This document shows, piece by piece, positions 23,601-29,039 of a DNA stretch of 64,000 bases. Within the stretch, counting starts at the first letter, position 1, and each line of letters begins with the position of its first letter. A model generated the notes under the pieces. The model did no database searches. It worked only from the letters and a program-made list of their open reading frames with translations, and had not been told where the DNA came from. The position numbers and the translations under genes are program-made. Source of the DNA: a candidate division KSB1 bacterium (lineage in GTDB: Bacteria > Electryoneota > RPQS01); contig JACRMR010000002.1 in the NCBI GenBank assembly GCA_016214895.1, positions 436,001 to 500,000 of the forward strand. The letters are read 5' to 3'.

Positions 23601-26600
23601 CAGTTCGCCAGCGGGTCGGAGAGCATCCCGCCGTACTTCGGCTGCCTGGCTCCGGGACAGCACCACGTCCAGTTCTGGACGGATAACCTGTCCATTCCGG
23701 TCACGCCGTTCTGGGTTGACGTTACCGGTCCGGAAGCGTGGATGAACCCGACCTACATCAATCATCAGACGACTTTGGTCGCCCTGTTGACTGACGGTGA
23801 GTCGGGAATCGATACCGCGTTCACCTACCTTGACCTGATGAACTGCGAAGACTATGATTACACCTACGAAGTGACCGCTGAGGCCCTCACGTGGCAGCGG
23901 ATCGAAGGTGGATATCAGGTCTCCATCCAGTTGCAGTGGGATCAAATCGTCGCCCTATTCCCGGCTGACGAGTGGGGCTCCTGCCTAAATCCGCCGCGTC
24001 TTTGTGCGCACTGGCACATCTACAACGATGTGTGCGGGTACAACGACGAGACGCATGACTACGCCTTCACGATCGACGTCGAGCCGCCGCAGGTGCGCGC
24101 GGTATCGCCGATCGGTGACCCCATTGACAACGACGGCGACGGTCTGACCAACGAAGATTGGCGCGACTGCGTGAACAACGATAACGACTTCTGGTGGAAT
24201 AACGACTGGGATCGCTGGGAACCGCGTTACGACGAAGATCCGATTGACTTCGAGACGGACACGATGAACTGCGGTCAGCGTTCGCCCATTCAGGCCGCGA
24301 TCAATGATCTCGTCATGTGTTGCAGCGGCGCGTCGCAGGTCGATATCCGCAGCATCGCCCTCTTCATCGACGGCGTCCGCTTCGGCATCGCCGACACGGC
24401 TAATGCACAACTCAACTTCCGCGTCTATCAGCGGTACAACCAGGATGATGCGTTCATCACCTTCGGCGGCCCGACCTCGGGTGCCGCGGCTGACTTCGCC
24501 TACATCCCCGGCCCGCACAATATCGCGGTCGTCGTCGCCGACTCGGCCGGCAATGCCGCCGGTGACAACTTCGCCTGGGAATACTACGTCCGCTGCGCCG
24601 GCCCGGCGATTACCTTCGCCCAGCAAGAGTGTGGCAACTGGTGGAATCCCGAAGGTCAGAACGAATTCGCGTTCTGGGTTCAGGAGAATGGCGCCGGTGC
24701 CAACATCGCCCCGAATGGTATTCGTTACCGTGCCTACACGCTGCCGGATAGTGTGACCACCTGGCCCTGGACCACGATTGACCCGAACGGCCGCGACAGC
24801 GTCTATGTGTCGTACGATCCGTCCGGCTCCTTCCCGGATGACCAGACGGCCCTCGTGATCGAAGTCGAAGCCACGGACATCAACTTTGTCCAGGGCGACG
24901 ACAACGGCCGTACCTTCAGTTCGTGGACCTTCACGGTCGATAATTGCGCGCCGACGCTCACCGCGGTCACCCCGACTGACGGCCAGGGCTTCACGCGTGA
25001 TCAGGCGATCGTCGTCGAAGTCCTGTTTACGGATGACTGCAACGAAGATACGATCACGGTGCGCAATGGTGGCAACAACCCGGCGGTGATTAACACCGGC
25101 AAGCAGTTGAGCACCGGAACAGTCAAGATCGGCCGCATGGGCGCCGACGGCAGCATCACGAATCTCACCACCGGTCATCTGGCCGACATGATCTCCGGAC
25201 TGGATTCGCGCGGCGGTCACGGCACTCTCGACGACAACGGTTCGGGCATCATTCTCGAAACGTTTGATCTGAACATCTTTAACCCGCTGGGTGAGAACGT
25301 TGGTCCGGAAAGCACGGGTGACTACGCTGAGCTGGATGACGCTCATGCGAAGTACATCGTCGCGCCGGGCGGCCGTTGCGGTGAATACACCGTCAATGCC
25401 CGCATCACCGACTGTGTCGGTAATATCGGCACGATCACCTGGACGTTTGTAATCGAGTGTGGCGGTCCGTCGATCACCTTCAATGAGGTGGAAGGCGATT
25501 GCCGCTACCAGAACTACTGGAATCCGTCTTCCAACCTCCCGCTGTCGGTGACGCTCGGCGAGCTGGACGATGTGAACCTTTCCAGTGACGGGATCCGCAT
25601 TGACGTCGTCCGGCTCTACAACTGCGACGGCGGTCTGTGCACCGACACGATTCTGACCCATGCCAACTTCACGATGACGCCGGCCGCCGATCCGAACAAC
25701 ACCGATCAGGTGTTTACGGTCACCGGCAACTACAACCTCGACGATGATATCGCCGCGGTTGAACTGCGCGTCGTGGTGTCCGCGACCAACTCGCTGGGTG
25801 CGACGACCACCAGCGTGCAGTCGTGGATCGTGGATGGCACCGGCCCCGCGATCACCATCGTGACGCCGGAAGATGGTCAGGTCTTGCCGTCGGGACAGGC
25901 GATCACTATCAGTGCCGACTACACCGACATTGAACCGGCCCTCGCCGCCCTGTTACCGGGCGGAAACGTCGGAACGATCGCGCCCGCCATTGATGTGGTT
26001 GGCCCGACTCGCCTGACGAAGTCCGCGCCGAAACTCTTCGGCGGTGCCGCTGATACGAAGCACACCAACCAGGTCAACCTCGGTTCGTGGACCCCGGCCA
26101 TCGCCGGACACGGAACGCTGGACGGTATGAGTGGCGTTGACGTCCAGTGCGTCGAACTGCTCCTGCGTCCGGGTGACGGCAGCGCCGTGCGCCGCCTGCA
26201 TCAGGAGACCGAACGGGTGATCATCACGGACCACAACATCACGTGGGTCGGACCGTTGCCGGAAGGCTCGTACACGCTGATTCTCTCGGTGTGCGACCGG
26301 GTCTGCAACACCTCCTTCGTGACGTGGAGCTTCGCGGTGTCGCCGAACGAAGCGGGTGTCGAGTATCTGCCGCCGTTCTACCTGTCGTCGATGCCGCATG
26401 AATTCGCCATGCGGGTTGCCGGCAACAACGTGGACTACCCGTCCGCCCAACTCATGGTCGAAGCCATGACCTGCGGCGCCGGCGCCACGTGGACTGAACT
26501 GACCGACAACGGCGCGCTGCGTCGTGAAGGTAACATGTACTATCACGACGGTAACTACGATCTGGGTCGCTACTGCAGCTTCCGTCTCACCCTGCGTGTC

Positions 26601-27323
26601 AACTACACGTACGGTGTGCCGGTCCCGGGTGGCTCACAGATCTACACCGTCGATACCGCGGGTCCGCGCTTCACCGGCATCACTCCGGAGCCGTACACGC
26701 CGCAGAATCACAACGTTCTGCAGATCGGTTCAACCCCGACGTTCATCGTGAACTTCGAGGAAGTCGGAAACACTACACTTGACGGCGAGTCGTTCATCAT
26801 GAGCCTGCGCACGATGGGTGGTGTGACGGTCGCAACCGATACCGTGGCGAACATCGACGCGGCCGGAACTTCCGGCTGGGCCGATCTGACGGCCGGTCCG
26901 TTGGCTGCCGGTGAATATGACCTGTACGCTACGGTCGCTGACGTCGCCGGAAACGCGACGGCCATGACCTGGCATTACGTCGTCGGCGAACGCAACCAGA
27001 CGCTGACCGAAGGTCCTGTGTACAACTACCCGAACCCGTTCACTCCGGCCGACGGTCACACGACCTTCGTCTTCCCGGTGACCGGTGTCGAGGGTAATGC
27101 AGAGGTTCAGGTCAAGCTCTACGACTGGGCGGGTAACTTCGTCGCGACAATCTATGATGGACCGTGGTCCGCTAACTGCGCAACGTGCGCTGTGACGTGG
27201 GCCGGGACCAATGACGGTGGCGATCAGGTCGCTAACGGCGTGTACCTTGCGAACGTGAAGATCACCGCCTCGGGCAAGACCCGTCAGGAAGTGGTCAAGG
27301 TCGCGTTCAAGAACGAGAAGTAA
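5670..27323 (+). CDS. Giant secreted Ig-like repeat protein, 7217 aa, with C-terminal sorting-type domain
   Basis: One uninterrupted frame of 21.65 kb. The frame is open from 5454, but ATG 5670 is chosen because a Shine-Dalgarno (aggag, 5656-5660) precedes it and a signal peptide begins there (MRFQTPFVWLAILFAACFG, cleavage after AYA near residue 28). The mature protein is very acidic and rich in Trp and Cys. It is built of many beta-sandwich units, each closing with a phrase such as GTYWLYAVAYDNGG and opening with VDNxxP; the later ones resemble bacterial Ig domain Big_17. Calcium-loop motifs of the DxDNDGDGxxDE type occur near residues 2398, 3927 and 6150. Residues about 3660-3770 look like a starch-binding E-set insert. 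The last 100 residues are a FlgD-like/type A sorting domain (YNYPNPFTPADG, then NGVYLANVKI). Likely an outer-surface adhesin or sheath protein; its actual role is unknown. The PorV-OmpA gene follows. Confidence 0.9.
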   Translation: MRFQTPFVWLAILFAACFGLLTGPAAYAQFNIIDGPDIVCIDNGGAPDTIDAPEDSIRITVTMTGEAAYGDILQLIFNPSPGLGLLPVSPQTFDCPTGPITGYPMTITSTVNDPPGFITFTGEIVIRPEGICIAADSLITFDIAARGTDTSPNPDIVQCGQFTRTQTPQCNICIPCGLVFFTEVCGIWNDGIIAIGDSVWLDSTAASAFELNDNDTVFADFSNFTCDGADAITFIKDTIEVVDCAALENGVGCDTVYVIHATWDPGDSFGDPSTVYDTVGVCLRAADNLRPELEDCLDSMVVINGNYLENDTLAGCYDTIRFYFSPYVGGSCYDLFGGVDLACGEHVDDNFDVTYVAIQFADWVSDLIAADPDYLYQHNNDPVFVHCIETPDGVDSTWWIGDAFTDGTGIIWADLIVSSQFWDSLQRCLDNTTAGAIHFQFIDDAGNSDNVGVDLDIFSNYADNFCADNVPPDTLGNEIYFDDSFAACATKRFSPYDSLDASYYTNLSPDSARWYLPQIDESWGTDPDEWDDLFNDVYLVGFDIRQEPDENPEGPTGAIISYLDWIAPGAPAPMDDDIDTIAWVWRDPAEGCFMWWGKNGTDSLDALLSLVSPCPYGAIVGITHARYMDAAGCNTVLGSDHDGMTDLSEGYTTLNQLHCVIDTCKPTFAGPLDGLHFNPALPAGPNYGPDATCVWNGPNGVADDPIIEFRARRWFTQGLSDTCQREWLYYRVRVDTVFLQCTPGQAWLPGDSTLWYTEDDPDQGLTSAPLEPVPFQQNSFIADTVNFTWGHENSVGDPLPDGLYLVTLELVDNAGNVQRDPKYFWLNGVGPCIDSLIVTGDGPPQPTAPDCKVDYYVNDLLCVWMRTDTTADSVLFDFSCIYQMEDSLPDGDSVWVTSWIDEGDERVWEACITVEDWMIDTAGAYGNNQYIVGYNLEFFSGVCGNFFGSHFIGASVFDDGLVSYPETLTDPDLGPCVVAVLGLTPCPRIVPISQWFFYYDPDSVQAPTGPASYVDPAFIPFDTMPDWNAFSPGSMDSMGLGGSYDAILNPANDEIQDSLFVRLLIDLSTIDPDTTDTLVLQFYNPTNDRLREVRKALFVPTSESLTPDPNINNTIYDGFLELDDALPAYFAEFRYYWNGTWYQDAGVDSLMLVHRTLQDTIIVRAYTIAGDSVVSADPDTTYLICDTVSTELDVDNENPFFIGDGWSGIADNHRDWYTGTTRTVLNLGVDGDCGRRYEDGEPFSLMVKLSERVHYDAAAYPNNDGSTYPWDVTRNWQISAVNTVTGALISGVDVWLNSVEDSIVNSDSVYYTLSGYFDLPDVWDSQEVCLVIRSAWDQAGNPGRYNDPVFTDAYENDATEDTSYCVFLIDCNPWTGCPDVWGRPDGVGTPDSVLGWIAAEEDSIVVCATIVETCELALCPPGSLGAAPVDSIHVIEGNFQTITDDPNPWVIADAHGEWFKYVNPENPLDTIGWARNWYWYLRADSADLATIHCDGDYLPFGLHFTTYGGKDETADFEECVQVDVNEPQWFAYSFVADTAGGMLALMYDEHLELANYPWGAPPIPTLTCVNPAQPYTFIGFLTDDGIDCEDGDGVGLDTAAVWADFTNVYMDADSDSVRADSVVLADPGLWLAYWTIWNTNDAYDCLVDTFAIVRYHALHDSLGHHDRELFWQDTLYYCSDCLPPDFSPAVFCDCDSMFEILDDVEESGDCPVIGLQYVHPGGDINVFACVHDPDTDSSFGLTDNTSSYAVDLSQFDPGLGWVTADQISLLMTPEFLGGPVDTQAVAIWGGGNCDDQFSSYMLTNTYENGDTIYARFWICDGWGNCTDTTIWYPVAIVDTLRPIIDFVYTIGDDSVRAYVTPGDDHVNIYADINGYAADLISSPLGIWADFSDFWCDDDSAEYYDTVYADYVDQIDENHFRAYWGWYPGVGYADPNDTTTYLSNHYSVDPEICACSNVGAEGTYGTLYFYVGDAACNVGSAFSIFEFSGCDSTVPDVDSVWVMDVGQDCAPNWFRGQIGDTIEVWAWLDSLFNGIEDTLRIDSMMADLRQFGASYDWTAITTQPDHYGGAPAYGVEPDWTQDVPAYWDIEVDCEGRDRLVAKWIIVNEVAYDCGVVVEIPVKSQRQTGQNGSHGYYLDMTYGSAESFTATYVWSWVRGDYTWVTGFPGNPDEDNVDSVVVLQRGVYNIDFDSLMTVSVVMDPGCLVHPESEEVYDWSDVHIDFTGFLTTDPWQYPDEIFYNFDENGHDSLVFYVPLYDESGGGAEFNTSIASNRYWFPLVLSDVVDCGEGTFWEQYCLWEDLDSVISFTIQNYNEPNPGMILLCDSTTAGCDTNITDAYNMALWNQENTYWGISSPDTEYENLYKIYYAPGNWAWFSHSDDTDDPTRFFIFVEDSVLQCDGIDNDNDGFLDELGEGVDFYTADLRINTMPQVAHIDSMNVEGVWINYLWYADNFSERVYNVDLFISDIYGHRDTLACGDYALTFLEDETCPVFSELTLWLDGEPTLIRVDQTNVSTLDLEELTADDSLFVFANFDSVQLSIYDPALFDGMGAPGSGVDVDPSDAVDSLTYNGTGASTIELLDPSDNVIAGFGQTFYTDSDIFSDALLTLSDPTGTVMDGLPDGVYTVRITTLDRVGNSCNFSWQFTLDRTCPEIVDVYTARPGTLDATDDLFASWDYVEIRSHIVDQLDGVDSVIFDYCFDANRDNNVDAYPFWQTTNILGDEGGNWDTEYPFVVYWNIRNLPWNSEDTLGLPPVRPDSCMNRYFVRIRAWDIYGHECADTIPVDITDDIAPLAGMASLVYGGAEFGEDQIQGALIPCFNPNTMTDSTVFLLADDYIDLDLGYDPLPGDSFTIATNWFDLFEGMFQFKQFEAPNIYFTGNTDPNAGWVVIPSGTHGDGQDTITYRHFFFEDFAANWNIVGLPSDQYNLRFLSFDVCGNVDPLNTPVVTVRIECDTTAPLAVICWPTPDLCLTNYRCDSTGTDAWVPVKSSSPIFSDVDSVAFFFVDSLSVPGQGIHTFIGGNTEPDSVVDGFAFYFGTRWNTNNLLSGTYWLYAVAYDNGGLFDTDPIWQPVFVDNEMPRVTECWVADPDVPDEFEILFTTWEDSTFVLRANASDNGCGITGVQFQYLDRFGNWRNLVEDNDVAELYYVDMAVSPIDGFDEVPDAAGYYEVWVSFHDFGNSPLDSIRFRAYAIDDVDYGNDNVQGDYNRDCNLDRDLECGSEICCMALEIRDRIPFGTNVTCWNHGVFAWALPQFAESFLLTDGQILSTCDNSSPLDTLLMTATVHDSVEDGWLMHFKYRRSGPEGYETAWDYIPNDQSLNPAIPALGPIALINTWDSVYVVWSGVRGFIEAADEAAGLWYSTWEFTAYVTDLTGNAEASAAQNTCELNFACMPKAPITAVSYVQNSVEDPEVRVRVTEPVSWQDAEVDTIEIIYNRTTDPNDNDPDALVLFYTDADAIRNCRGDTIQAFNIQLWNQDTGELVTTQQICWPAGDFRTVDQLDNDLGWDQYPPDGDNGNQYQIAVYFNNSYLPGVYNFAMIVRTDPLYFAEDGLFESDSDFDGDLYEELSCIDLVVRVANVNEPQMVFCTPDYGDLCVHGTVPLSAHQALLPPVFTGVVDTVWFQRFDGTTWQPVVDAISGLSYDADPTSSAFRFQIDEHEVQGMAGWYYDMANSNNDPVYDWYAERDLIPDVALWLADTDEFHPMTRDDATGIWTVDVTLNTEGDPSCYGYAFVIDANDNNIWEGPNVDRWVDDPRDACAEPLFVQYGEGGVPVSQVCACNYMVNFDTRTVLDGSYNYGTIVRWHDDVAYHVIEDPSEGDSVHVFFINNTIVEDGSIPAVHDIEFDRFYLNGGLCDTADVAHFVTDIQTNNGGLVVEDICMVIYQVSLTSNPFADSSWANVDTVWSNDDQGWIEAWPGSWAAYNPIADNIDNDGDGLVDETYDVQAGDGVGEENTLFWSRSVVIDECGNTYVTNAEQLWVDVSEPQACITTINNVDNPDNTAIMIPADRLITITATDQSYADHGVLGWFQYRSLNPNDPEYMTWTSIQPAAGSDTLIRHDGLTYTGVWDLEAYFNHVEPNPDPESWFQLRVVAIDTVNNTDLCDNVVCQITVRFNDSEPASRIEVYQIWNAIDTAYSCTEPEICYIQPDAPYWINAIFAATNIDTGLASLTFQYQSLIPGGEPSEWRNLETIYDDLTWGSDGDTTVAVEFQPRPDEIGDHGFNIRVIVEDYNGNDTSVVKTLYVDGTAPIGESEATPTVLHNTYCGDRCRLDNENGIVTITFDPDDVSGEVNVNQVWLYVERDDELFSHNFGELTNDDVDTWTFDFGGDLCTAWLAANLDMGCYHMWVSFSDCAGNIDTVAVTTDCGFGVTDLVCIDCTPELPDHSTLDYMEYEGWDCTENETVELTDNVLDGTTEVGNQTVSICGALPEYQQYVWGVQLWGQLGDDEPVLIDSIYWTDSRDTHGNGYCFDWDVSDYENGHWHLWVLAIDAICDQQADTMADNFWVYVDNATPLGTITQLNGAAPNPVAPDTLELLSGENEPAWLWVEWTDGLNPDDSTQAHNRVQLYCKDAWHPNQADSWLLCGEIPSDCNPHYILLELTTRCNQTLDIVAVVSDRWGNGDLSVEEAMEAYTAGRYIDVYIQDTTPPAVQLWALNWDDTPDCDEEAFTVFDQQAHSANWTAAWGHDVWLHAFGAQGDYTIERVYFEYSLDGTTWFEIGMDDNADWPASWNCEECSEPLPWWCGAENNPDILWTAYWDVAGLTGDVRVRVRGEDRCGNIEEWENYTVSFDVEAPIAEVFVWESDVTVDDLPCDQWTEPQIPDTLERYTLLTLGACPEQENYDAYGVYWLIKRADDHPLNLFSWCYLGDDSTGPFSARYVDLWNGDCPNVEVGSWYDIAALTTDQSGNQLTLTQLLNHGNGTTYEEKWADLISRGYVKRFRVTDHTAPIAYSLTVTPDQTPDSSVVFVTGNVNLQALLDARDVEAVTWATLEQGMPGPWTIIERIAAESDTQSVFSPVEGTWNTELLNGTYWIGAFAEDFYGNIDGNTSLGEAGAPTNPLIVNVDNQPPTAVITQVTRDDVVVTNLERGAVHTFALNAADNFGLRQVALYYRHSGGDPDAWTLIGTDTNFPYSFNWQVPTDLVDGWTYDFAAVATDLVYQTDFMDAQGQYIIDGSYQVVDNEANIAIFTIGGVDAETNPHLNGTNIAIVAHSEPYLDNVRFVWVRGVDTTDIRTVPGPIGTTTWTVPDWDVTTISEGPAQLGAIGSADVGGELVTRGYDFRNIVIDHSVPAAINGNLPVTRGLVGGACELDGSSEWYDDVWVTFNLGQTDANVDSVWFEWKWAADNDTNRWTNLGLAVRDGVTGRWALASDFTSFSCGTISVRARISDNAVPLSNEAFILFADSVRVDNCAPIVDITNINGDVTPAGTEIAQGQVATISATATDPFSNGGVSQVDSVCFYFVPEDDGEYQFETWQRLGCDNSAPYQVSWNTGGVPFGEYIVYAVGYDHAGNCTVEAVNIFIIDQLYQRAWIVGFDVDNGLGCLDKIWAVTDDCPPNWTSSVVFQYSTDNGQSWVALGEDNDGTEYCDEWLDYHIWEISAEFDAIPANAAFRAVAYDESGTVDPAPPRFLFSDVSTSPTPVLYTENWVNVPVQEGQVPWVFATLEDYTESCITDGGLVCVEQTEGDPTHYAGPLPSIVHPCRLNNRDGQVTVFRTVTTVRSGNTFVLVTKYEMNVHRVDQEGGSNGWLTSEDLQLRMIVPDNGITGHGAVWFQPSHDNDNVNLLPPSQYYYTLLSEVETVFSNDLGNGTDESRFSMRFNAALLPQGYVTNQIIAAYWDEEAQIWVERGIVYENRNVPQGTIDFHWIVDWNVSISNECPDGATLAIFYSNVAPLSGQVFFRDDDNCWQNPDSTYYTPARGVTVDCDPVFWAVLRQGEYVPLQSTIDVWLDGIRIVNDGQPSGPYENVWTTSYESVSGIFTVQFASGSESIPPYFGCLAPGQHHVQFWTDNLSIPVTPFWVDVTGPEAWMNPTYINHQTTLVALLTDGESGIDTAFTYLDLMNCEDYDYTYEVTAEALTWQRIEGGYQVSIQLQWDQIVALFPADEWGSCLNPPRLCAHWHIYNDVCGYNDETHDYAFTIDVEPPQVRAVSPIGDPIDNDGDGLTNEDWRDCVNNDNDFWWNNDWDRWEPRYDEDPIDFETDTMNCGQRSPIQAAINDLVMCCSGASQVDIRSIALFIDGVRFGIADTANAQLNFRVYQRYNQDDAFITFGGPTSGAAADFAYIPGPHNIAVVVADSAGNAAGDNFAWEYYVRCAGPAITFAQQECGNWWNPEGQNEFAFWVQENGAGANIAPNGIRYRAYTLPDSVTTWPWTTIDPNGRDSVYVSYDPSGSFPDDQTALVIEVEATDINFVQGDDNGRTFSSWTFTVDNCAPTLTAVTPTDGQGFTRDQAIVVEVLFTDDCNEDTITVRNGGNNPAVINTGKQLSTGTVKIGRMGADGSITNLTTGHLADMISGLDSRGGHGTLDDNGSGIILETFDLNIFNPLGENVGPESTGDYAELDDAHAKYIVAPGGRCGEYTVNARITDCVGNIGTITWTFVIECGGPSITFNEVEGDCRYQNYWNPSSNLPLSVTLGELDDVNLSSDGIRIDVVRLYNCDGGLCTDTILTHANFTMTPAADPNNTDQVFTVTGNYNLDDDIAAVELRVVVSATNSLGATTTSVQSWIVDGTGPAITIVTPEDGQVLPSGQAITISADYTDIEPALAALLPGGNVGTIAPAIDVVGPTRLTKSAPKLFGGAADTKHTNQVNLGSWTPAIAGHGTLDGMSGVDVQCVELLLRPGDGSAVRRLHQETERVIITDHNITWVGPLPEGSYTLILSVCDRVCNTSFVTWSFAVSPNEAGVEYLPPFYLSSMPHEFAMRVAGNNVDYPSAQLMVEAMTCGAGATWTELTDNGALRREGNMYYHDGNYDLGRYCSFRLTLRVNYTYGVPVPGGSQIYTVDTAGPRFTGITPEPYTPQNHNVLQIGSTPTFIVNFEEVGNTTLDGESFIMSLRTMGGVTVATDTVANIDAAGTSGWADLTAGPLAAGEYDLYATVADVAGNATAMTWHYVVGERNQTLTEGPVYNYPNPFTPADGHTTFVFPVTGVEGNAEVQVKLYDWAGNFVATIYDGPWSANCATCAVTWAGTNDGGDQVANGVYLANVKITASGKTRQEVVKVAFKNEK

Positions 27324-27334
27324 GCATCAACCGA

Positions 27335-27372
27335 ATGTCGGTGGGGCCGCGTCAAACCGGCCCCACCGGCAT
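27335..27372 (+). terminator. Long hairpin between the giant gene and the PorV-OmpA gene
   Basis: The arms 27335-27349 and 27358-27372 pair over 15 bp (core GGTGGGGCCG/CGGCCCCACC, one G-U), with an 8-nt loop. No T-run follows, so it may stabilise the upstream mRNA end or partly stop transcription, giving the 3' genes separate levels. Confidence 0.65.
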
Positions 27373-27432
27373 CAGCATGTCCATCCCGTGAACAAAACAA
27401 ACTTGATATACCGAGATGACAGGAGGAGGGAT

Positions 27433-28872
27433 ATGAATCCCCGTGTACGAACGCTTGTTGTGGGCGCACTGCTCCTCAGCCTGCTGGCCGTACTTCCGGC
27501 GCACGCGCAGAACTTCACGGATCCGTGGCTGCGCTTCGGTGTCGGTGCCCGTGCCATGGCGATGGGTTCTGCCCAAACGGCCGTCGTGAAAGATGCTACG
27601 GCGCTCTACTGGAACCCCGCAGCGCTCGCTTCGCTGTGCCGGTTCGAGGCCTCGCTCATGTACACCGCCGGCATGAGAGCGGAGCGTAACTACAACTATG
27701 TCAGCGCCGCGCTGAGGGCCGATCGAATCGGGACCTTCGGCGTCTCCTGGCTGAACGCCGGTATTACCGGGATCGGACAGTACGACAACACCGGTCGAAA
27801 GACCGGGGACTTCGATGTCTCGAGCAACGCCTTCCAGCTCGGCTTCGGCCGGACGCTCGGAGCCGGCCTCGCTTTCGGACTCGGAGCCAAGTACCTGCAA
27901 GAGGACCTTGCCGATAATACCGGTTACGGTCTCGACGCCGGCTTGCTGTTCAAACCCTACGACGAACTGAGCTTCGGCGCGAATATCCGCGATATCGCGG
28001 GTAAGCACGGCGACGATCAGGTCCCGTTCGAGGCACGCCTCGGCGTCGGCGTCACTCCGTGGAAGCACATCACCGCTGCCTTTGACTTGATCAAAGTGCA
28101 GGACGAGGACGCGACTTCCGGTTTGGGCGCCGCCTACGACTTCGATGTCTCGGACAAAACGTCGGCTTACATCGCCGCCGGGATCAACGATCTGTTTGTC
28201 CAGCAGCGCGGGTTCACCGCCGGAATGGGCTTCAACTTCTCGAACTTCGCTGTGCAGTACGCCTACGTGACTGAGCGTCAGGACTTCCTCGATGAGAACC
28301 ACCGCCTGTCGGTGAACTTCTACTTCAAGGATTGCAACCCGATGAAGAGCATGTTCGGCACGCTGAAGCGGCAGCGCAAGGAAGCCGAAGTCTATTCCAA
28401 GCAGCCCGAAGGTCCGAAGGAGTTTATCCACCGTTACATCTTCGAGGGCAACCCGAGCCTCAAGCTCAGCCTCGAACTGTTGCGCCCCGAGGCCAAGGAC
28501 TCGATCAAGTCCGTGTGGTCCGAGGCCGGCGGTGTGGTCAGCTTCCCGGGCGTCAATTTCGCCACCGGGTCAGCTGAGATTACCGATGAGTTCGCCCGCG
28601 TCCTCGACGGCGCCGCTCAGCTCATCAACGAGCACCCGGAAATTCAATTGCTCGAGGTGCAGGGCCATACGGACAATACCGGCAGCGATGCGATCAACAA
28701 TCCGTTGTCGCAGGCCCGGGCCGACGCTGTCCGCAACTACCTGATCTCGCGCGGCGTCGAGCCGAATCGACTCGTTGCCAAGGGTTATGGTTCTTCCAAG
28801 CCGGTCGCGACCAATTCGACCGACGCCGGCAAGTACCAGAACCGCCGCATTGACCTCGTTCGCGTTCGCTGA
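27433..28872 (+). CDS. PorV/UPF0164-like outer-membrane barrel fused to an OmpA domain
   Basis: 479 residues from ATG 27433, chosen over the in-frame 27388 because a strong Shine-Dalgarno (aggaggagg) and a signal peptide (to PAHAQ) fit this start. Residues 30-330 carry the UPF0164/PorV signature FGVGARAMAMGSAQTAV and DATALYWNPAALAS, followed by alternating amphipathic beta-strands of a FadL-like barrel. The last 115 residues are an OmpA peptidoglycan-binding domain (VNFATGSAEIT, GHTDNTGSD, LSQARADAVRNYLISRG, NRRIDLVRV). PorV proteins are shuttle or attachment factors of type IX secretion in Bacteroidota. Here the barrel would be tethered to the cell wall. Position directly after the giant sorting-domain protein suggests it helps export or anchor that protein; this is inference. 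Confidence 0.85.
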   Translation: MNPRVRTLVVGALLLSLLAVLPAHAQNFTDPWLRFGVGARAMAMGSAQTAVVKDATALYWNPAALASLCRFEASLMYTAGMRAERNYNYVSAALRADRIGTFGVSWLNAGITGIGQYDNTGRKTGDFDVSSNAFQLGFGRTLGAGLAFGLGAKYLQEDLADNTGYGLDAGLLFKPYDELSFGANIRDIAGKHGDDQVPFEARLGVGVTPWKHITAAFDLIKVQDEDATSGLGAAYDFDVSDKTSAYIAAGINDLFVQQRGFTAGMGFNFSNFAVQYAYVTERQDFLDENHRLSVNFYFKDCNPMKSMFGTLKRQRKEAEVYSKQPEGPKEFIHRYIFEGNPSLKLSLELLRPEAKDSIKSVWSEAGGVVSFPGVNFATGSAEITDEFARVLDGAAQLINEHPEIQLLEVQGHTDNTGSDAINNPLSQARADAVRNYLISRGVEPNRLVAKGYGSSKPVATNSTDAGKYQNRRIDLVRVR

Positions 28873-28897
28873 TTGATCGCTTAGCTTGAGAGAGCAC

Positions 28898-28927
28898 GAG
28901 GAGTGCGGGCAGTGGCCTGCGCTCCTC
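28898..28927 (+). terminator. Hairpin after the PorV-OmpA gene
   Basis: GAGGAGTGCGGG (28898-28909) pairs with CCTGCGCTCCTC (28916-28927) over 12 bp with two G-U pairs and a 6-nt loop. It is followed by a pyrimidine run (tctctctct), so it is a plausible intrinsic terminator. Confidence 0.6.
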
Positions 28928-29039
28928 TCTCTCTCTGAGTTCATCGCATCCGCCCCGAACATCTCTTCGATCCCTCTCACTCGCGCGTGAGAGCGTCGCA
29001 AATCAGGCGGCCGGAACCCACCATAGAGGAATCCTCCCT

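Noticed and set aside
28921-28940. CT-repeat tract as a phase-variable switch
   Set aside because: The ctctct run is short, interrupted, and lies in the intergenic terminator region, not in a promoter spacer or coding frame.
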